A stretch of 64,000 bases of DNA, taken from NCBI GenBank assembly GCA_022747635.1, contig JAKTNV010000006.1, positions 68,038,590-68,102,589 on the forward strand, written 5' to 3'. Source of the stretch: Hetaerina americana (taxonomy: Eukaryota > Arthropoda > Insecta > Odonata > Calopterygidae). This document shows, in pieces, positions 24,450 through 35,040 of this stretch (the first letter of the stretch is position 1; each line of letters starts with the position of its first letter). The position numbers and the translations under genes were made by a program. A model generated the notes under the pieces. That model saw nothing but the letters and a program-made list of their open reading frames with translations, did no database searches and had not been told where the DNA came from.

Positions 24450-26440
24450 CCGGGGTTACTATCTCCGTTGCCGCTGACGTTTCGAAAATCGATTTGGTCA
24501 TTGTGCTCAGGGCCTCTGAATCGTCAATTTTATCCCGTATATGCTAGTTTTTCATAGGATCAGGTGCCTTCTGAATGGTCTGTAGACCTACTTCCATCTT
24601 GGCGTCTCCTGATTGGCCATGCGTATTTCCTGCTTTTTGATATGCGTTTTAGATTTGCTTTCCAGGTGTTATATAATTGAAAACCTTAATCCCTATACAA
24701 ATTTTGCTTTTGATGGTGGAGCTTAGTAGTCTCTTTAATCGACCGATCCCAATAGCCTTGCGAGAGTCATAATATTTTTGATTTGCCCCATTTGATGGCG
24801 TTATGTCGTCTAACACTGTGTTCAGAGATCGCTGATTTCTCCAATGGCCCCAATTTTCGACACATTTTATGTTCTTTCGTACGGGCTTCAATTGTGCGGC
24901 CCGTTTCATAAATATAAAATTTCCACAGGGCATCTGATATACCCCGGGAATCTTGAGGTCCATCAGGTCCATCACTTGACCAGCTAATGCCTAGTTTTGG
25001 CTGGTGATAAATGAATCCTGACGATGGTCAATCTCCGGATTATTCTGGAGATTTTATCGGATATCGTGGAGATAGCAGGCAGACTGTGGCAACATCTGTA
25101 TTCTTCTTCTGCGTTCCTCGGACTTTTTAGGCTCCGGTAGATTTGCCGCCCACTGTATCCGTACTGGAAAAACGTCTCCCGAGGGTTTAATTTTGCCAGG
25201 AAAGTTCTCCTTGCCTGCTTAGATTTGGCCCTGTGGATCAACAGTACGGCACAACGTGGGGCAGAATGATGGTGGCTACTAGCGTTGAGACAAAGATCGG
25301 TGTGGGTGGGTTTAATACAAACGCTATAACCTCCACTTATCCGTCTCTTTTTCTGCGAATAAGTATGTCCAGGAAGGGGAACCGGCCATTGCTTTCCACC
25401 TCCATCGTGAATTGAATGTTCGGATGCAGCGTATTTATGTGATTTGAAAAGGAATTAAAGGGGTTTAGTCCCTGACGCCAGATTATTAACTTTCATCTAC
25501 ATATTTGAAGAAACAATTTGGTCGTTGAGGACCCCAATTTAGTGTCTTCTCTTTTAAATCCTCCAAGAATAAGTTCGAGATGGCCGGTGAACCCATGGCG
25601 ATTTCCATCGGCTTATTTGAAGACGTTCCCGTCTTAGAGAAAGGTCTGGATGTTGGAAAGTAGAACTGGGTCCCTGTCGATACTCCTTTCCAGGAGGCAC
25701 AAGGTATCGATAAGCGTGACTCGGGTGAATAGAGACACCACATTGAAATTCACCATGATTCCGGTTGCCCTTACTTAAATTTCAGCGTTTCAACTAATTT
25801 AACCGAGATTATTGCGTGGTACTCACATGTCCTCACGTGCTCCACAAGGATTCCCATAAGGTGTGTGTCCAAGGAGTAAGTAGGCGGTCCTATGGTACTC
25901 ACAATCGGTTGCAAAGGTGTCCCGTTTTCTTAACTTTTGATAATGAATACATCTTAGGAGGAGCTGGCACTGGAGGCTAGAGTTTCCTGATGATCTCAAC
26001 TGGTAGGCTACACTTCCTCATTAGGGAAATAGTCTCCCTGATTATGGCGTCAATAGGATCGCGGGGAAGCCTCGGGTAGGATTCGTCTGCGAGCATCTTT
26101 CGGATTTTTCGGTTGTAAGTTTCGGTTTTCATTAGCACCTTTGTCTGCCGGCATTTCCTTCATCTCTCGGCAGCATGGTGATATCGTTCCTTCTGCGTAG
26201 GGAGTGGAGTGTAGCTTGCTCTTAACTCGTGACGTTGGGTGGAAAGGCTCTCTTTGGACCAGGGAAATTTCAGTTCTCACTTCATCGGTTGAGCCTCCTG
26301 GATGTTTCCTGACTGCTTGTTCTCTGCTTCCAATGGTGTCACTGTGGGGGGTTTACTCTGGGCGCAGGGGAAAAATTGAGGCCCTTAGCCAGGACCGATG
26401 ATGTGGCTTCGTCGTTGCTCTTGTCCGTCAAGTTAATCGC
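24450..26440 (-). pseudogene. Penelope-like retroelement, nearly full coding region, decayed
   Basis: Minus-strand frames from about 26400 down follow the Penelope protein order. N-terminal region: RGLNFSPAPRVNPP, ADKGANENRN (the PADKG box). RT fingers: PPKMYSLSKVKKTG, STIGPPTYSLDTHL. RT palm: EIAMGSPAISNLFLEDL and CFFKYVDES (canonical RYVDDTF, here with the second catalytic Asp changed to Glu), then IQFTMEVE, FPFLDILIRRK. C-terminal GIY-YIG region: GISDALWKFYIYETGRTIEA, RTKEHKMCRKLG, GYWDRSIKETTKLH. Frames of 76-108 codons alternate through many frameshifts. The missing YVDD Asp and the frameshifts mean it cannot encode an active protein. Confidence 0.75.
24476..24512 (-). ncRNA. Degenerate hammerhead-like motif at the Penelope-like 3' end
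   Basis: On the minus strand CTGAGCA (24510-24504) is followed, after a stem-loop-like stretch containing GACCAAATCGATTTTC, by GAAACGTC. Hammerhead ribozymes, known from Penelope-like terminal repeats, have CTGATGA, stem II, GAAA. Two core bases differ here, including the essential G8, so this copy would be inactive even if homologous. Confidence 0.25.
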
Positions 26441-26601
26441 GAGACATCCAGTATATCGACATCAAGGGGCCATGATTTCTATTTTCAAATTCCAATAGAG
26501 AGTGTTATATTATTAATGTTAGACAAAAATTTATATGCTGCTAATTAATTTAAAATTAATCAAGGTGTATTCAGGAACAACAGAAAATCTTGAAATACAT
26601 A

Positions 26602-26631
26602 CAGGGTCGCACCCAAAAGTGGTAGGACTGA
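26602..26631 (+). repeat. mariner (917 bp) left TIR
   Basis: Thirty bases starting CAGGGTCGCACCC. It matches the inverted right end at 27489-27518 with a single T/A difference at the sixth base. Confidence 0.9.
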
Positions 26632-26672
26632 ATTTTTTACAAGAATTTTATTGACGATATACTTACATCGAC

Positions 26673-27322
26673 TTAATAATCTTCAAAGTATGCTCCTTGA
26701 GCGGCTACCCACTTAGTATAACGTTGCTCCCATTCCCCGTATGCCCGCTGGAAATTTTCTTTGGGGATGCCGTTGATGACCCTCGTCGAAGCCTCTTGAA
26801 CGGCCTTTATCGAGTCAAAACGTCGTCCCTTGAGCTGTCTTTTACTCAGGGGGAAGAAGAAGAAGTCCGGTAGTGCCAGATCGGGAGAATAGGGCGGGTG
26901 CTGCAACGTGGCAACGCCGTATTTGTCTGACGACGAGCGCGCCATGGCAGAGTTTTCGGCACCATCTTGGCGCACACCTTGCGCATGGCCAAATCTTGTG
27001 AAATAATGCGTTGGGCGTTGGATGCAGACAGACCCAACTGGTCTGCAATTTCTTCACTGGTTAAGCGTCGGTCTGTGTTCAGCAGTGTCCTCACTGTGTC
27101 CACATTCGTGTCGGTTCTTGCCGTCGAAGGCCGTCCGGAGCGATGTTCGTCTTCAACGAGCTCCCTACCCTCTTTAAACAACTTCTGCCACTCAAATACT
27201 GTGGAACGGCTTAAGGCAGTGTCCCCATAAGCCTGCTTGATCATATCGAGGGTCTCAGTAGCCGTCTTCCCGAGTTTCGCACAAAACTTTACGGAATAAC
27301 GTTGCTCTAAATTCAGATTCAT
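26673..27322 (-). pseudogene. mariner transposase, middle deleted (DNA-binding domain plus last third)
   Basis: The likely start is the ATG at 27322 (MNLNLEQRYSVKFC), not the upstream in-frame Met at 27436, which lies nearer the TIR. The paired helix-turn-helix region follows: TLDMIKQAYGDTALSRSTVF, EDEHRSGRPST, LTSEEIADQLGLSASNAQRI, then VCAKMVPK, the counterpart of the WVPH linker motif. There the sequence jumps, with a frame change at about 26950, to LQHPPYSPDLALPDFFFFP, which holds only the third catalytic Asp, and continues to a C-terminus ending YFEDY. Roughly 130 residues carrying the first and second catalytic Asp are absent. It cannot transpose itself; the N-terminal half could in principle still bind TIR DNA (inference). 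Confidence 0.85.
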
Positions 27323-27488
27323 TTTGTTTTTCGACGCGGACAAAAAACTTGCTTCACTAAAAACGGTGTCCTCACTCAACGACAGCCCGCAGGCGACTGA
27401 GGTTGGTGTTGGTCTGTTGCTAAGAGCCCTCTTCACCTTACCCTGCCAGGCAGACTCCCATCTACCGCTCCATTCGCGCCAGAGAAAA

Positions 27489-27518
27489 TCAGTCCTACCA
27501 CTTTTGGGTGCGTCCCTG
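27489..27518 (-). repeat. mariner (917 bp) right TIR
   Basis: Inverted partner of 26602-26631, ending CGTCCCTG at 27518 on the + strand and flanked by AA instead of the expected TA. Confidence 0.9.
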
Positions 27519-27524
27519 AATTTT

Positions 27525-28680
27525 TAGAAGAAAGATAGGTATCCCAATCGTTAAATAAAGAAAACAATATATTGTTCCTCTGTTCTTTATTTGGGTATTA
27601 CTAGTTATTGGCACGACTACGTATCCATTTAGTGGCAAGGGACCACAGTAGCATTTAAAAGAAGAAAATTAGTTTTTCCTGGCTAATAGTATTGTGATCT
27701 TTCGTTAAATGTGGGCCTTAGCACCACAAAATTATGCACTTTTATCTATTTCTATTTATTTTACCGGTCCTAAATGGTTAAGTTATCCGCATTAGTAGTG
27801 CATTAACTGACATGTAACGTATCGGAGGGTACAATTACCTCCAGGCCAGCATTTATTAACATTGACTTCATGATACAAGCAGTGGGAAAATATTCAAATA
27901 AAAAGTGAACGAAAATTGCTAGTTATTATTTTTTAAATTCAATCACCCATTTTTCTAAGTAGTACAGGATCGATTGGGAAAGATTATTCTCTGAATTCAA
28001 CAATATTTAAAGAAGCAGAGGGAGTTCGTTCATTGTCTTTATCATATAAAGCCTCACGCTATGCTTGTGACTCCAAAATGCTCATTTACTTTTGTTGAAT
28101 GCTGACACAAAGTGTAGATATTTATCCTGAAATGAAATTTCTGTGACCCACCTCCTACGTAATTTAGGTTATACTGAGACATGAAACTGTTGGGTAAAAT
28201 GATATCTTGAATTATTTTTTGCAACGCACGATTCGATATTACAAGTGGGAAATAGAAATTCTAATTAAAATATAATTAGTACATTGTTTTCCTAGATCGC
28301 AAATGTATAGTCGTCTTAGCTTGAATTTATTACCTTCTTCCCAAATTTAGTACCATACAACTCATAGTTTATATACTCCTATCTTCTTTATTGGGGAGTT
28401 AATTGAATTCAACTTTTGTACACTCGCTTTCAACATCATGGCCTGATGTCTAAATTTCTTGTCTTAAAATGCAGTAATGATTTTATTTCGGTTTTCTATC
28501 TCCTATCATATTCATTCTCTTATATGTATGATATATAAACGACTTTGAATCAATAGTTCCAAGTAGGATACGTTTAATTGGATTCAATAAAATATTTTAG
28601 TCACTCTCATTTGTGACTTCTGAGTGAAACACATACGGGGAATATATAGACATGCAAACGAAAAATTAGGATTTATTTGA
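27525..28680. other. No recognised feature
   Basis: AT-rich sequence without significant open frames or recognised repeats. Confidence 0.5.
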
Positions 28681-28684
28681 GGAG

Positions 28685-29280
28685 TCCTGGATTAATGAGA
28701 TGAAAAGGTTAGAGAGGAATATTATCTTTCGCTCGTAAGGCCTCATTTAGGATATGCTGCTAGTAAATGGAATCCTTATAAAGTTGGAATGATTGCCGAA
28801 ACGGATCGCATGTAGCGTATAGGCGCCAAACTTGTAAAACCTTGTTATGATAAATTGAAAAGCGTATCAAAATTACCAGAGGAGCTAGGCTGGGAATCCC
28901 TTGTTAAGGGGAGGCTAAATTACAGATTGAATCTCTCGCGTAAATTCGAAGAACGTCTCTTTAGCATCGATGTTGAAAATATATTCATTACCGCCATCAT
29001 ATTTATGGGTTAAATGGAATGAGGGACCAATTTCGCCCAAATTAAGACCTCTATCTATCTATCTATCACACTACGGAAGGCGCGATCATATCAATAAGAT
29101 TAGAGAGATTAAGTGGAGAAGAGATACATTTAAGTCGTTTTTTTCACGAAAAATAAGGGATCAGAGGAACATTGTCTGATCGCGGTAGGGGTGAGTATGC
29201 TCGGGTCGGGATTGGTCTGGTTTGTATTCATCCCCCGACACACACCCTAGCGGTGGCTTTCAGGATACTAAAATATCAAT
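28685..29280 (+). pseudogene. CR1-like LINE, C-terminal fragment and 3' UTR
   Basis: Frames on the + strand give RPHLGYAASKWNPYKVGMI, then AKLVKPCYDKLKSVSKLP, ELGWESLVKGRLNYRLNLS, YGRRDHINKIREIKWRRDTF, FFSRKIRDQRNIV, matching the end of CR1-like LINE proteins (RRDHVNKIREIxxRTDTFKxSFFPRTIxDWN). The order and spacing are right, with few disruptions, so this copy looks younger than the one at 12170-13180. The 3' UTR after the stop near 29178 carries TATTCATCCCCCGACACACA and GGTGGCTTTC, shared in wording with that copy. It is 5' truncated. A (TCTA)n patch lies inside at 29050-29067. Confidence 0.7.
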
Positions 29281-29559
29281 ATCAACTCTACACTCAAACG
29301 AAAGCCTGCAAAAACTTTACTAATGTCCCATCTCGATTGCTTTTACCCTCTTTATCATCTAATTAGCATGCTTATAATACATATTAACATAGCTGTGATC
29401 CAATATGCGTACAAGTCCAATGCGTGTATGAGCGGCCACAGATTCAATTATTGCTCGGAAAACTCTTCGGTAGTAATTGAGCAAGATGGTACCACGAGGA
29501 TGGGAAGAAAGTCATTACGCGAGTGGAAATACCTCTCGAATTTCTCAGAAATGCTCAGC

Positions 29560-30130
29560 GCTTCGTATTTTCCACCTCTGGACCTTTTAATTGCCTTCGT
29601 TATCCACCGTCGCTCTTCCCTCGCGATCCTCCTATTCTTCAAACTCCAACTTCTCCCTCCACCGCATCCAAGTCCATATCAGTCATTGGATCCCGCCCTT
29701 CGGAGAATGGCCCTGCTTCTTCGTGCATCCCTCTCCCGCCCCTTCACGTCTCGGGGCCTCGCCCGCTGCCATCACCTCTCTACCTTTTTCAACTTCACCC
29801 GGTTTTTTTGCCCTCCTCTTCCTCACTCCCTCCTGGTCGGGATCTTTTAAGGCCTCTGTTTTCATCTCCAAAAACTCACCTTTCATCCACCAAGCCGTCG
29901 TCTCCCTTGAACATCCTGTCATCGGCACCAATTCCTATCCGCTAACCCGCCTCCCCCGTCCCTAACACCCTCTCCTTCTCGTCCTATTTTCATCCCCTGC
30001 TCTCCAAGCATCCCCTTCTCTTTCAACTTTTCCGCTTGGGTATCCCTCCTCGAAGATATTTCAGTTTTTATCGTCGGCTTATTCTTTTTGTTTTCTCTTG
30101 TCCGGTGCCCTTCCTCTTGCCCTTCCCACT
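29560..30130. other. GC-richer polypyrimidine island
   Basis: Strongly C/T-rich on the + strand. Three + frames of 175, 140 and 124 codons overlap here in all three phases, and the minus strand has frames of 82 and 72 codons. Simultaneous openness in every phase is what stop-poor pyrimidine DNA gives, so none is called as a gene. No domain is visible. It resembles the islands at 1300, 20060, 35270 and 45140. Confidence 0.35.
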
Positions 30131-30555
30131 TTTGCACGCATAACTTGGAATCTATCTAATCTCATGTTCCCAAATTTGTGCTAACAATAGAGACAGTAAA
30201 AATATAATAGGTCATCGCTAGCCATGTGCATGCCTGGAATAAAATATTATTTGAAACATATATACTTCTTTTATGTATTCAAGTTTTTGGTTTGTTGATT
30301 TTTAGTGATGGAAAAGATTTTCTTGAAGGCATACGTTATCTTCATGAAGTATTAAATCAATGCAGTTGTATCCTATAACAGTATTGATGATTGGGGATTG
30401 TGTAATATTAAATATTTATGCAATTTATCTCATGATAAGCTCTAGATATTTTTACACCTCTAAATGTTAAAATATTTCGAATGTGCATTGAATTCAATAT
30501 GCCCTGTGTTAACATTCCTACCCTTAATAAGAGAGCATCATTCTATGATCTAATT
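30131..30555. other. No recognised feature
   Basis: AT-rich sequence between the polypyrimidine island and an RTE fragment; no coding similarity seen. Confidence 0.5.
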
Positions 30556-30559
30556 AGTC

Positions 30560-30790
30560 TTTTGCCTCAATACCGAAGAATAAAATACAGATTCATTTTT
30601 CACGGCATTGAGTCATCGAAAATAGGAGTAGTGAGGAGGAAATTGGAAGCAGAATGTGGATGTGTGGCTACCTTCGAGTAAAACAATAAATTAGGTAAAG
30701 AGTAGCAAATGAAGTACTTCGAAGAGTGGGTGAAAAGAGAAGTATTTAAAAGATATTTAAACGAAAAAAAGGGTTAGTAATGGAAAAATT
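30560..30790 (+). pseudogene. RTE-type LINE, copy N (C-terminal fragment)
   Basis: The 66-codon frame 30481-30681 ends in RRKLEAECGC. A second frame continues MWMCGYLRVKQ, RVANEVLRRVGEKRSI, KIFKRKKGL, matching the block LEAFEMWMWRRM..WTDxVxNEEVLRRVGExRSI..I.RRK of this LINE group. It is closest to copies G and H. Both ends are truncated. Confidence 0.6.
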
Positions 30791-31134
30791 CTGACTTAGT
30801 TCATCTTCTCGGTTTACCTTATAGTTCTTTGTACTTTGAAACTGTGCCTTTGTACTTTCTTCTTCGTATTTTCGCATTTGATTTCCTTTATTTTCTTCTT
30901 TCATCTTTCTTGTCATTTTCTCTGTAATTTATTCCTAACTTCTGCTCTATTTACTGATCCTTATTACTCGTTTACTGCTTTTTCAATGCTTTGTTAGAAA
31001 TGTTGCCCTCTTATTTCTTCGACTCCTTTCTTTTGCTCCGGTTTAGCATTTTACATTTCATAATGAAAATTTGGAATGGAACAATTAGGCTTGGCAGTCG
31101 GGATAGACAGTGTTGTGAAGATGAGTAAAACTGG

Positions 31135-31331
31135 TGAATAACTGATCGTAGCACTTTTCCACTCGATACATTTTTTATTTTACCACCGGGTTTCGCTGTA
31201 TTACATCACCATCTGGTAACAAAATGAAGTATCTTCATTTTGTTACCTGATGATGATGTAATACATCGAAACTCGGTCGTAAAATTATTTAAAAAATTAT
31301 CAAGTGGAAAAGTGCTACGATCAGTTATTCA
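31135..31331. repeat. 197-bp near-perfect palindrome (inverted repeat, 3-nt centre)
   Basis: The left arm (31135-31229) and right arm (31233-31331) are complementary with scattered differences around the centre TAT at 31230-31232. Both ends carry TGAATAACTGATCGTAGCAC or its complement. Each arm holds one copy, in opposite orientation, of a sequence with a GAAAC / CTGATGA-like pair (see 31243-31283), so the structure may be two terminal sequences of one element joined head to head. It could extrude as a long hairpin. Confidence 0.9.
31243..31283 (+). ncRNA. Hammerhead-ribozyme-like motif in the palindrome right arm
   Basis: In order: stem I strand TTAC (31243-31246), CTGATGA core (31247-31253), stem II GATGT / ACATC with a 3-nt loop (31255-31267), GAAA (31268-31271), a minimal stem III AC-TCG-GT, a C in the cleavage position (31278) and the returning stem I strand GTAA (31279-31282). 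This is the layout of a minimal type I hammerhead with tiny stem III, as reported in Penelope-like elements. One extra T at 31254 between core and stem II departs from the consensus. The inverted left arm has a damaged core (CAGATGG). Confidence 0.35.
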
Positions 31332-31429
31332 TTATGTTCGACTTCCACTACATCACGCCTGAAGCTACTCAATTCGTAGCACTGGTATTCCTTACAATGC
31401 TAATGGTATACAGGAGAAAATGGTATAGT

Positions 31430-31690
31430 TGGAATGCAAGGAGTTGCAGACAGGAATTCAGGAAGGAGAGTTTCTCGGAGAGGTCCAATGAAGGCAGAAC
31501 AAATTGATGTAAAGAATGTTGATGAATGATGGGATGTTGAAGACTCTAAGATGGAAGGACGCGTAGGTAAGCGGAGAAGGGGAAGGAATAGGGTAGGCAT
31601 GTTGGACGGACAGAAGGGAAGAGAATTTGAGCGAAATTTAAGGATTTGAAATGTTCTGTGGGATATTATTTTTTGTCTTATTATGTGTCA
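31430..31690 (+). pseudogene. RTE-type LINE, copy M (3' fragment)
   Basis: One frame reads MEGRVGKRRRGRNRVGMLDG, QKGREFERN, matching the end of copy B (KGRDRIGMLDRMKGG, read across its stops) and the usual GKRxRGRxRxxMLD ending of this protein. Weak similarity continues upstream (MMGC, then a Leu-rich bit) to about 31430. It starts about 100 bp from the palindrome. Confidence 0.55.
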
Positions 31691-32155
31691 CTAAGCAGTG
31701 AAGCAGTTTTATATATTTGTCCTTCTAAAAACAATCTTAAACGGCCAAATAATAGTAATAGTAAGGACCATATTTGAACGAAACGTACAGGGGAAAAAAT
31801 AAAGGGGAGTCTTAGAATAGATTACGATAATTAGGCTATGGAGGGTTTCAGCAAGAGAGAGAAGATATCGGAAGACAACAGGATACTTCTTGTTAACCGG
31901 ATACAGGATATTATTAATACGAACCAAACCTTTTATTGTTAAACGGTGATTATGGTGTAGGCTGTGATACACATTTTATTACCGACTTGAAATGGGCGAT
32001 GAGGGTTTTCTCAGTGCCTTTTAGATTTAACATCTAAAGACATGATTTTAAAATTCCTCCTCTGTCACATAGAAATTCGTATTCCTCCAAGAATAGCGAC
32101 ATCCGTTCCCTACTACCCAATTATGCACCATGGCAGGAAAATTTTAAAATGTTAA
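31691..32155. other. No recognised feature
   Basis: AT-rich; an 87-codon minus frame (31709-31972) shows no domain and is not supported. Confidence 0.45.
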
Positions 32156-32159
32156 AAAC

Positions 32160-32340
32160 CTTTGGCTCCTAAGTGGGTGGGTTCGCGGGTTCGAATCCAA
32201 GTGATACATATGGGCGCCCCCAGCCATCCAAGCTTTAAATTTTCAGGGAACATGATCTTGATGGAAACTCGCCGCCAGCGTAGAATCCCCAACAGTTATG
32301 AGTGAATTAAATTGCGCCGCGCCGCCATAATTTTTGGGAA
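32160..32340 (+). repeat. Possible tRNA-derived SINE remnant
   Basis: A perfect B-box-like GGTTCGAATCC occurs at 32188-32198, with TGGCTCCTAAGTGGG upstream at 32163 resembling an A box, but the spacing (25 bp) is too short for an intact tRNA and no acceptor stem pairs. A GC-richer body with GCCGCGCCGCC-like text follows to about 32330. A degenerate SINE is the most likely reading. Confidence 0.25.
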
Positions 32341-33820
32341 ATCCAAAAAAGACTTAAGATTGATCAGTACAGTATTTCTTTTCAGGATCTATATCCTGGA
32401 TATATTGCAGGTATTTTATTATATTATTTATACAGCCATTTTATTTCATGCATTCTGATATGTCAATAAGTACATCGTAGGACACCAAACTCGTTAGGTA
32501 ATTCCGTACTTTTTCTACGAGTTCTAAATGGCATGCAAGCCTCGTATCTCGCATTGAAAAAGTAGAATTCAAATGGGAATTTTGAAATTTCTGAATCTAT
32601 TAGTTTTGGCGCCTCATTTTCTCTAATGTTTTATTCTTACTCTCAACCTAAAATATGAGATGGTCTTTAAATAGTCGACTGTAACTCAGTTATTTAGTTC
32701 CAATCAGTGCAACTGTGTTTGGTATGTTATCTTTGCCTTTTTAAATTCTTTCAGACTATTTCTACTATTTATTTATTTTCACATTCCATGCACACGGGAT
32801 GCAGGATGACAAGAATGGGTTGGCATATGAACACGCTATGGAGAAGGATTTCAAATGGTACTTTTGTAACCCATACTTAGGGTAAATTCATCTTTGATCC
32901 ATTCAAAATAAAATACTTGTTTTTCAAATTCTTGAAAACGAATTCTAAAAATCAAATGTAGACCGTATACGTAATGAATATTTGCGGTTTTTAAGGAGGA
33001 AAAGGTGCTAATGAAAGCCATTCATCGGTTTGCATCTATTATTTAATACACTTTTACTTTTCGGATTATTCCATAATCCACTTATTATTTTTGCTATACT
33101 TTTTGAAGATAACTCGGCTACATGTGTATGTACATGACGCCTTATCAACGCAGCATATTTTCCACATCACAGCTTGCGACTTTAAAATATATTTTCTTGC
33201 ATAAAGATGGGACGGCATTTTATTTTAACATATAAGGTTGATGATTTTGATTAATACTAGCAGCGAACTCAAAAACTTTACCCATATCGGGCCAACTTAA
33301 AGGGACTATTGGGTCACCAAACCTTATGGACATGAAGACATAGTTGTAAAGATGAATATACGCTAAGGCCGGATAAAAAAGATTTAACCATTCTAGGTTT
33401 GCCTGCAGGACATCATGATCCTGCGATCACATCACTCGGACAAGGAAAATCAAGTCAAAATGTGATTGTTTTATTGATTTTAGTTCACTATTTGACTGCC
33501 TATGGTAATTTTTTGCTTGGAAAAACGAGCTTTAATTTGTCCACTCGTTCATCTCTGGAAATTTTCGCGTACTTTTGCGTGCAGGAAAGAGATTATGATT
33601 TTGTTCTCTCTAGAAACTATGTAGCTATAAAAATATCATTCAAGGTACTTTTAGTTGATGTGAACTGACGTATACTCATCTAATATTGGCTATCAACTTT
33701 TCTCAAGGGATTAATGAAAAATAGCCTCTCCATACTACCTGTCTGGAGTAAGCCTGGCGTAATACTGAGATCGCGATACTTTGATTCGTTTTAATGCGCT
33801 TACATTCATGATCCTTTTAT
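32341..33820. other. No recognised feature
   Basis: AT-rich sequence; an 89-codon + frame at 33399-33668 has no known motif and no clear splice context. Confidence 0.45.
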
Positions 33821-33821
33821 A

Positions 33822-33971
33822 CTACCTTGATCAAAAAGTTCCCGGAATAACCACCGTGTGGCGCTCCCATCGTTCCGATTTGAGTTCTGTTTTTTTTGTT
33901 AAATTGGTACATCTGTTGTTGATATTCCCTTTAAATCTTAGTGTCATAACTTGACATTTGCAAAAGTTACG
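33822..33971 (+). repeat. long-TIR mariner, left TIR (150 bp)
   Basis: Runs from CTACCTTGATC to CAAAAGTTACG, ending 55 bp before the transposase ATG at 34027. Identical to the inverted right TIR apart from one extra T in the run at 33890-33897. Confidence 0.92.
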
Positions 33972-34026
33972 TAGCCAAGAGTACATCTATCTCTGTGTGT
34001 GTTGGCGATTTTTTACAATTTCAGAA

Positions 34027-35040
34027 ATGGATTTAAATTTGCAACAACGAACTTGTATTAAATTTTGCGTAAAAAACGGATTTAGTGGCGCACGGACGTT
34101 GGAAATGTTGGAAAAGTGTTTCGGCAACGATTCTCTAAAAAAAAACGGTCGTTTACCAGTGGCACGAGCGGTTCAGAAGTGGTCGTGAGTCAATCGAAGA
34201 TGATGAACGCAGTGGCAGACCATCGACATCGAAAGTCGGTGAAAAAATTGATAAAGTAAAAGAAATGTTGGTCAATAACCGCAAATTAACCATCAGAGAA
34301 ATAGCGGAGGACTTGAACATTGCCTATGGATCCGCCCAAGACATTGTGGTTAATGATTTGGGTTTCCGTCGTGTAGCAGCAAAAAGACCTCAATTTCATG
34401 CAAAAAAGAGACCGTGTTGACGTCGCAAAAGACATGATTTGCGAGGCTGAATCCGATCCCACATTCATCAAAAGGATCATTACTGGAGACGAGACGTGGG
34501 TTTATGAGTACGACACGCAATCCAGACATCACGCAAGTGAATGGCGTTCACCAAATGAGCCGAGACCAAAAAAACCACGTCGTTTTCAGTCAAAAAAGAA
34601 GGCAATGCTGACGGTTTTCATGGATTACAACGGTGTAGTGCATCATGAATTTTTGCCAGAAGGCCAGACAGTAAACAAAGAGTATTATTTGGGCGTTATG
34701 AGACGTTTGCGTGAAGCAATTCGCCGAAAGAGACAGAAATGAGAGAAAGCGAGAGAAATGTGGGCAGAAAACTCGTGGATTTTGCACCATGATAACGCAC
34801 CGTCGCACAGTGCTTTCATTATTCGTAATTTTTTGACGAAAAATGCAACAAATACCATCCAACAGCCACCGAATGCACCTGATTTGGCTCCCTGTGACTT
34901 CTTTCTGTTCAATCGAGTTAAAAAACCATTACGGGGAACGCGTTTTAGCAGCCGAGAGGAAGTAATGGAAAAATCGCAGGAAGCACTGATGGACATACCG
35001 AAAACCGACCGTAACTTTTGCAAATGTCAAGTTATGACAC
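34027..35040 (+). pseudogene. mariner DD34D transposase, three lesions and altered C-terminus
   Basis: From the ATG at 34027: MDLNLQQRTCIKFCVKN, a helix-turn-helix region, then a frameshift in an A run at 34139-34147. The next frame gives EDDERSGRPSTSK, LTIREIAEDLNIAYGSAQDI, FRRVAAK. A small deletion with frameshift at about 34381-34390 removes the WVPH-like linker motif. The third part gives ITGDETWVYEYD (first Asp), HHEFLPEGQTVNKEYY, an in-frame TGA at 34740-34742, then LHHDNAPSH (second Asp) and PDLAPCDFF (third Asp). There are 34 residues between the second and third Asp, the mariner DD34D spacing. After DIPKT the reading passes into the right TIR, so the normal C-terminal Trp/Cys segment is missing. 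Confidence 0.88.

Larger units (their letters stand above)
26602..27518 (-). mobile_element. Internally deleted mariner with both TIRs (917 bp)
   Basis: The left end CAGGGTCGCACCCAAAAG (26602) and the right end, read inverted from 27518, agree over 30 bp with one mismatch. The left end is preceded by TA, the usual mariner target duplication; the right side has AA, so one copy of the duplication has mutated. The interior carries a minus-strand transposase remnant (separate entry). At 917 bp it is shorter than a typical 1.3-kb mariner because the middle of the gene is deleted. It sits just beyond the high-coordinate end of the Penelope-like element. Confidence 0.9.

Noticed and set aside
29323..29965. 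Frames of 175, 140 and 124 codons, all on the + strand
   Set aside because: They overlap in all three phases in polypyrimidine DNA, which rarely contains stop codons, and no domain is visible.
32188..32198. Perfect tRNA B-box-like sequence suggesting a tRNA gene
   Set aside because: The A box is misplaced and no acceptor or anticodon stem can be drawn, so at most a SINE relic.
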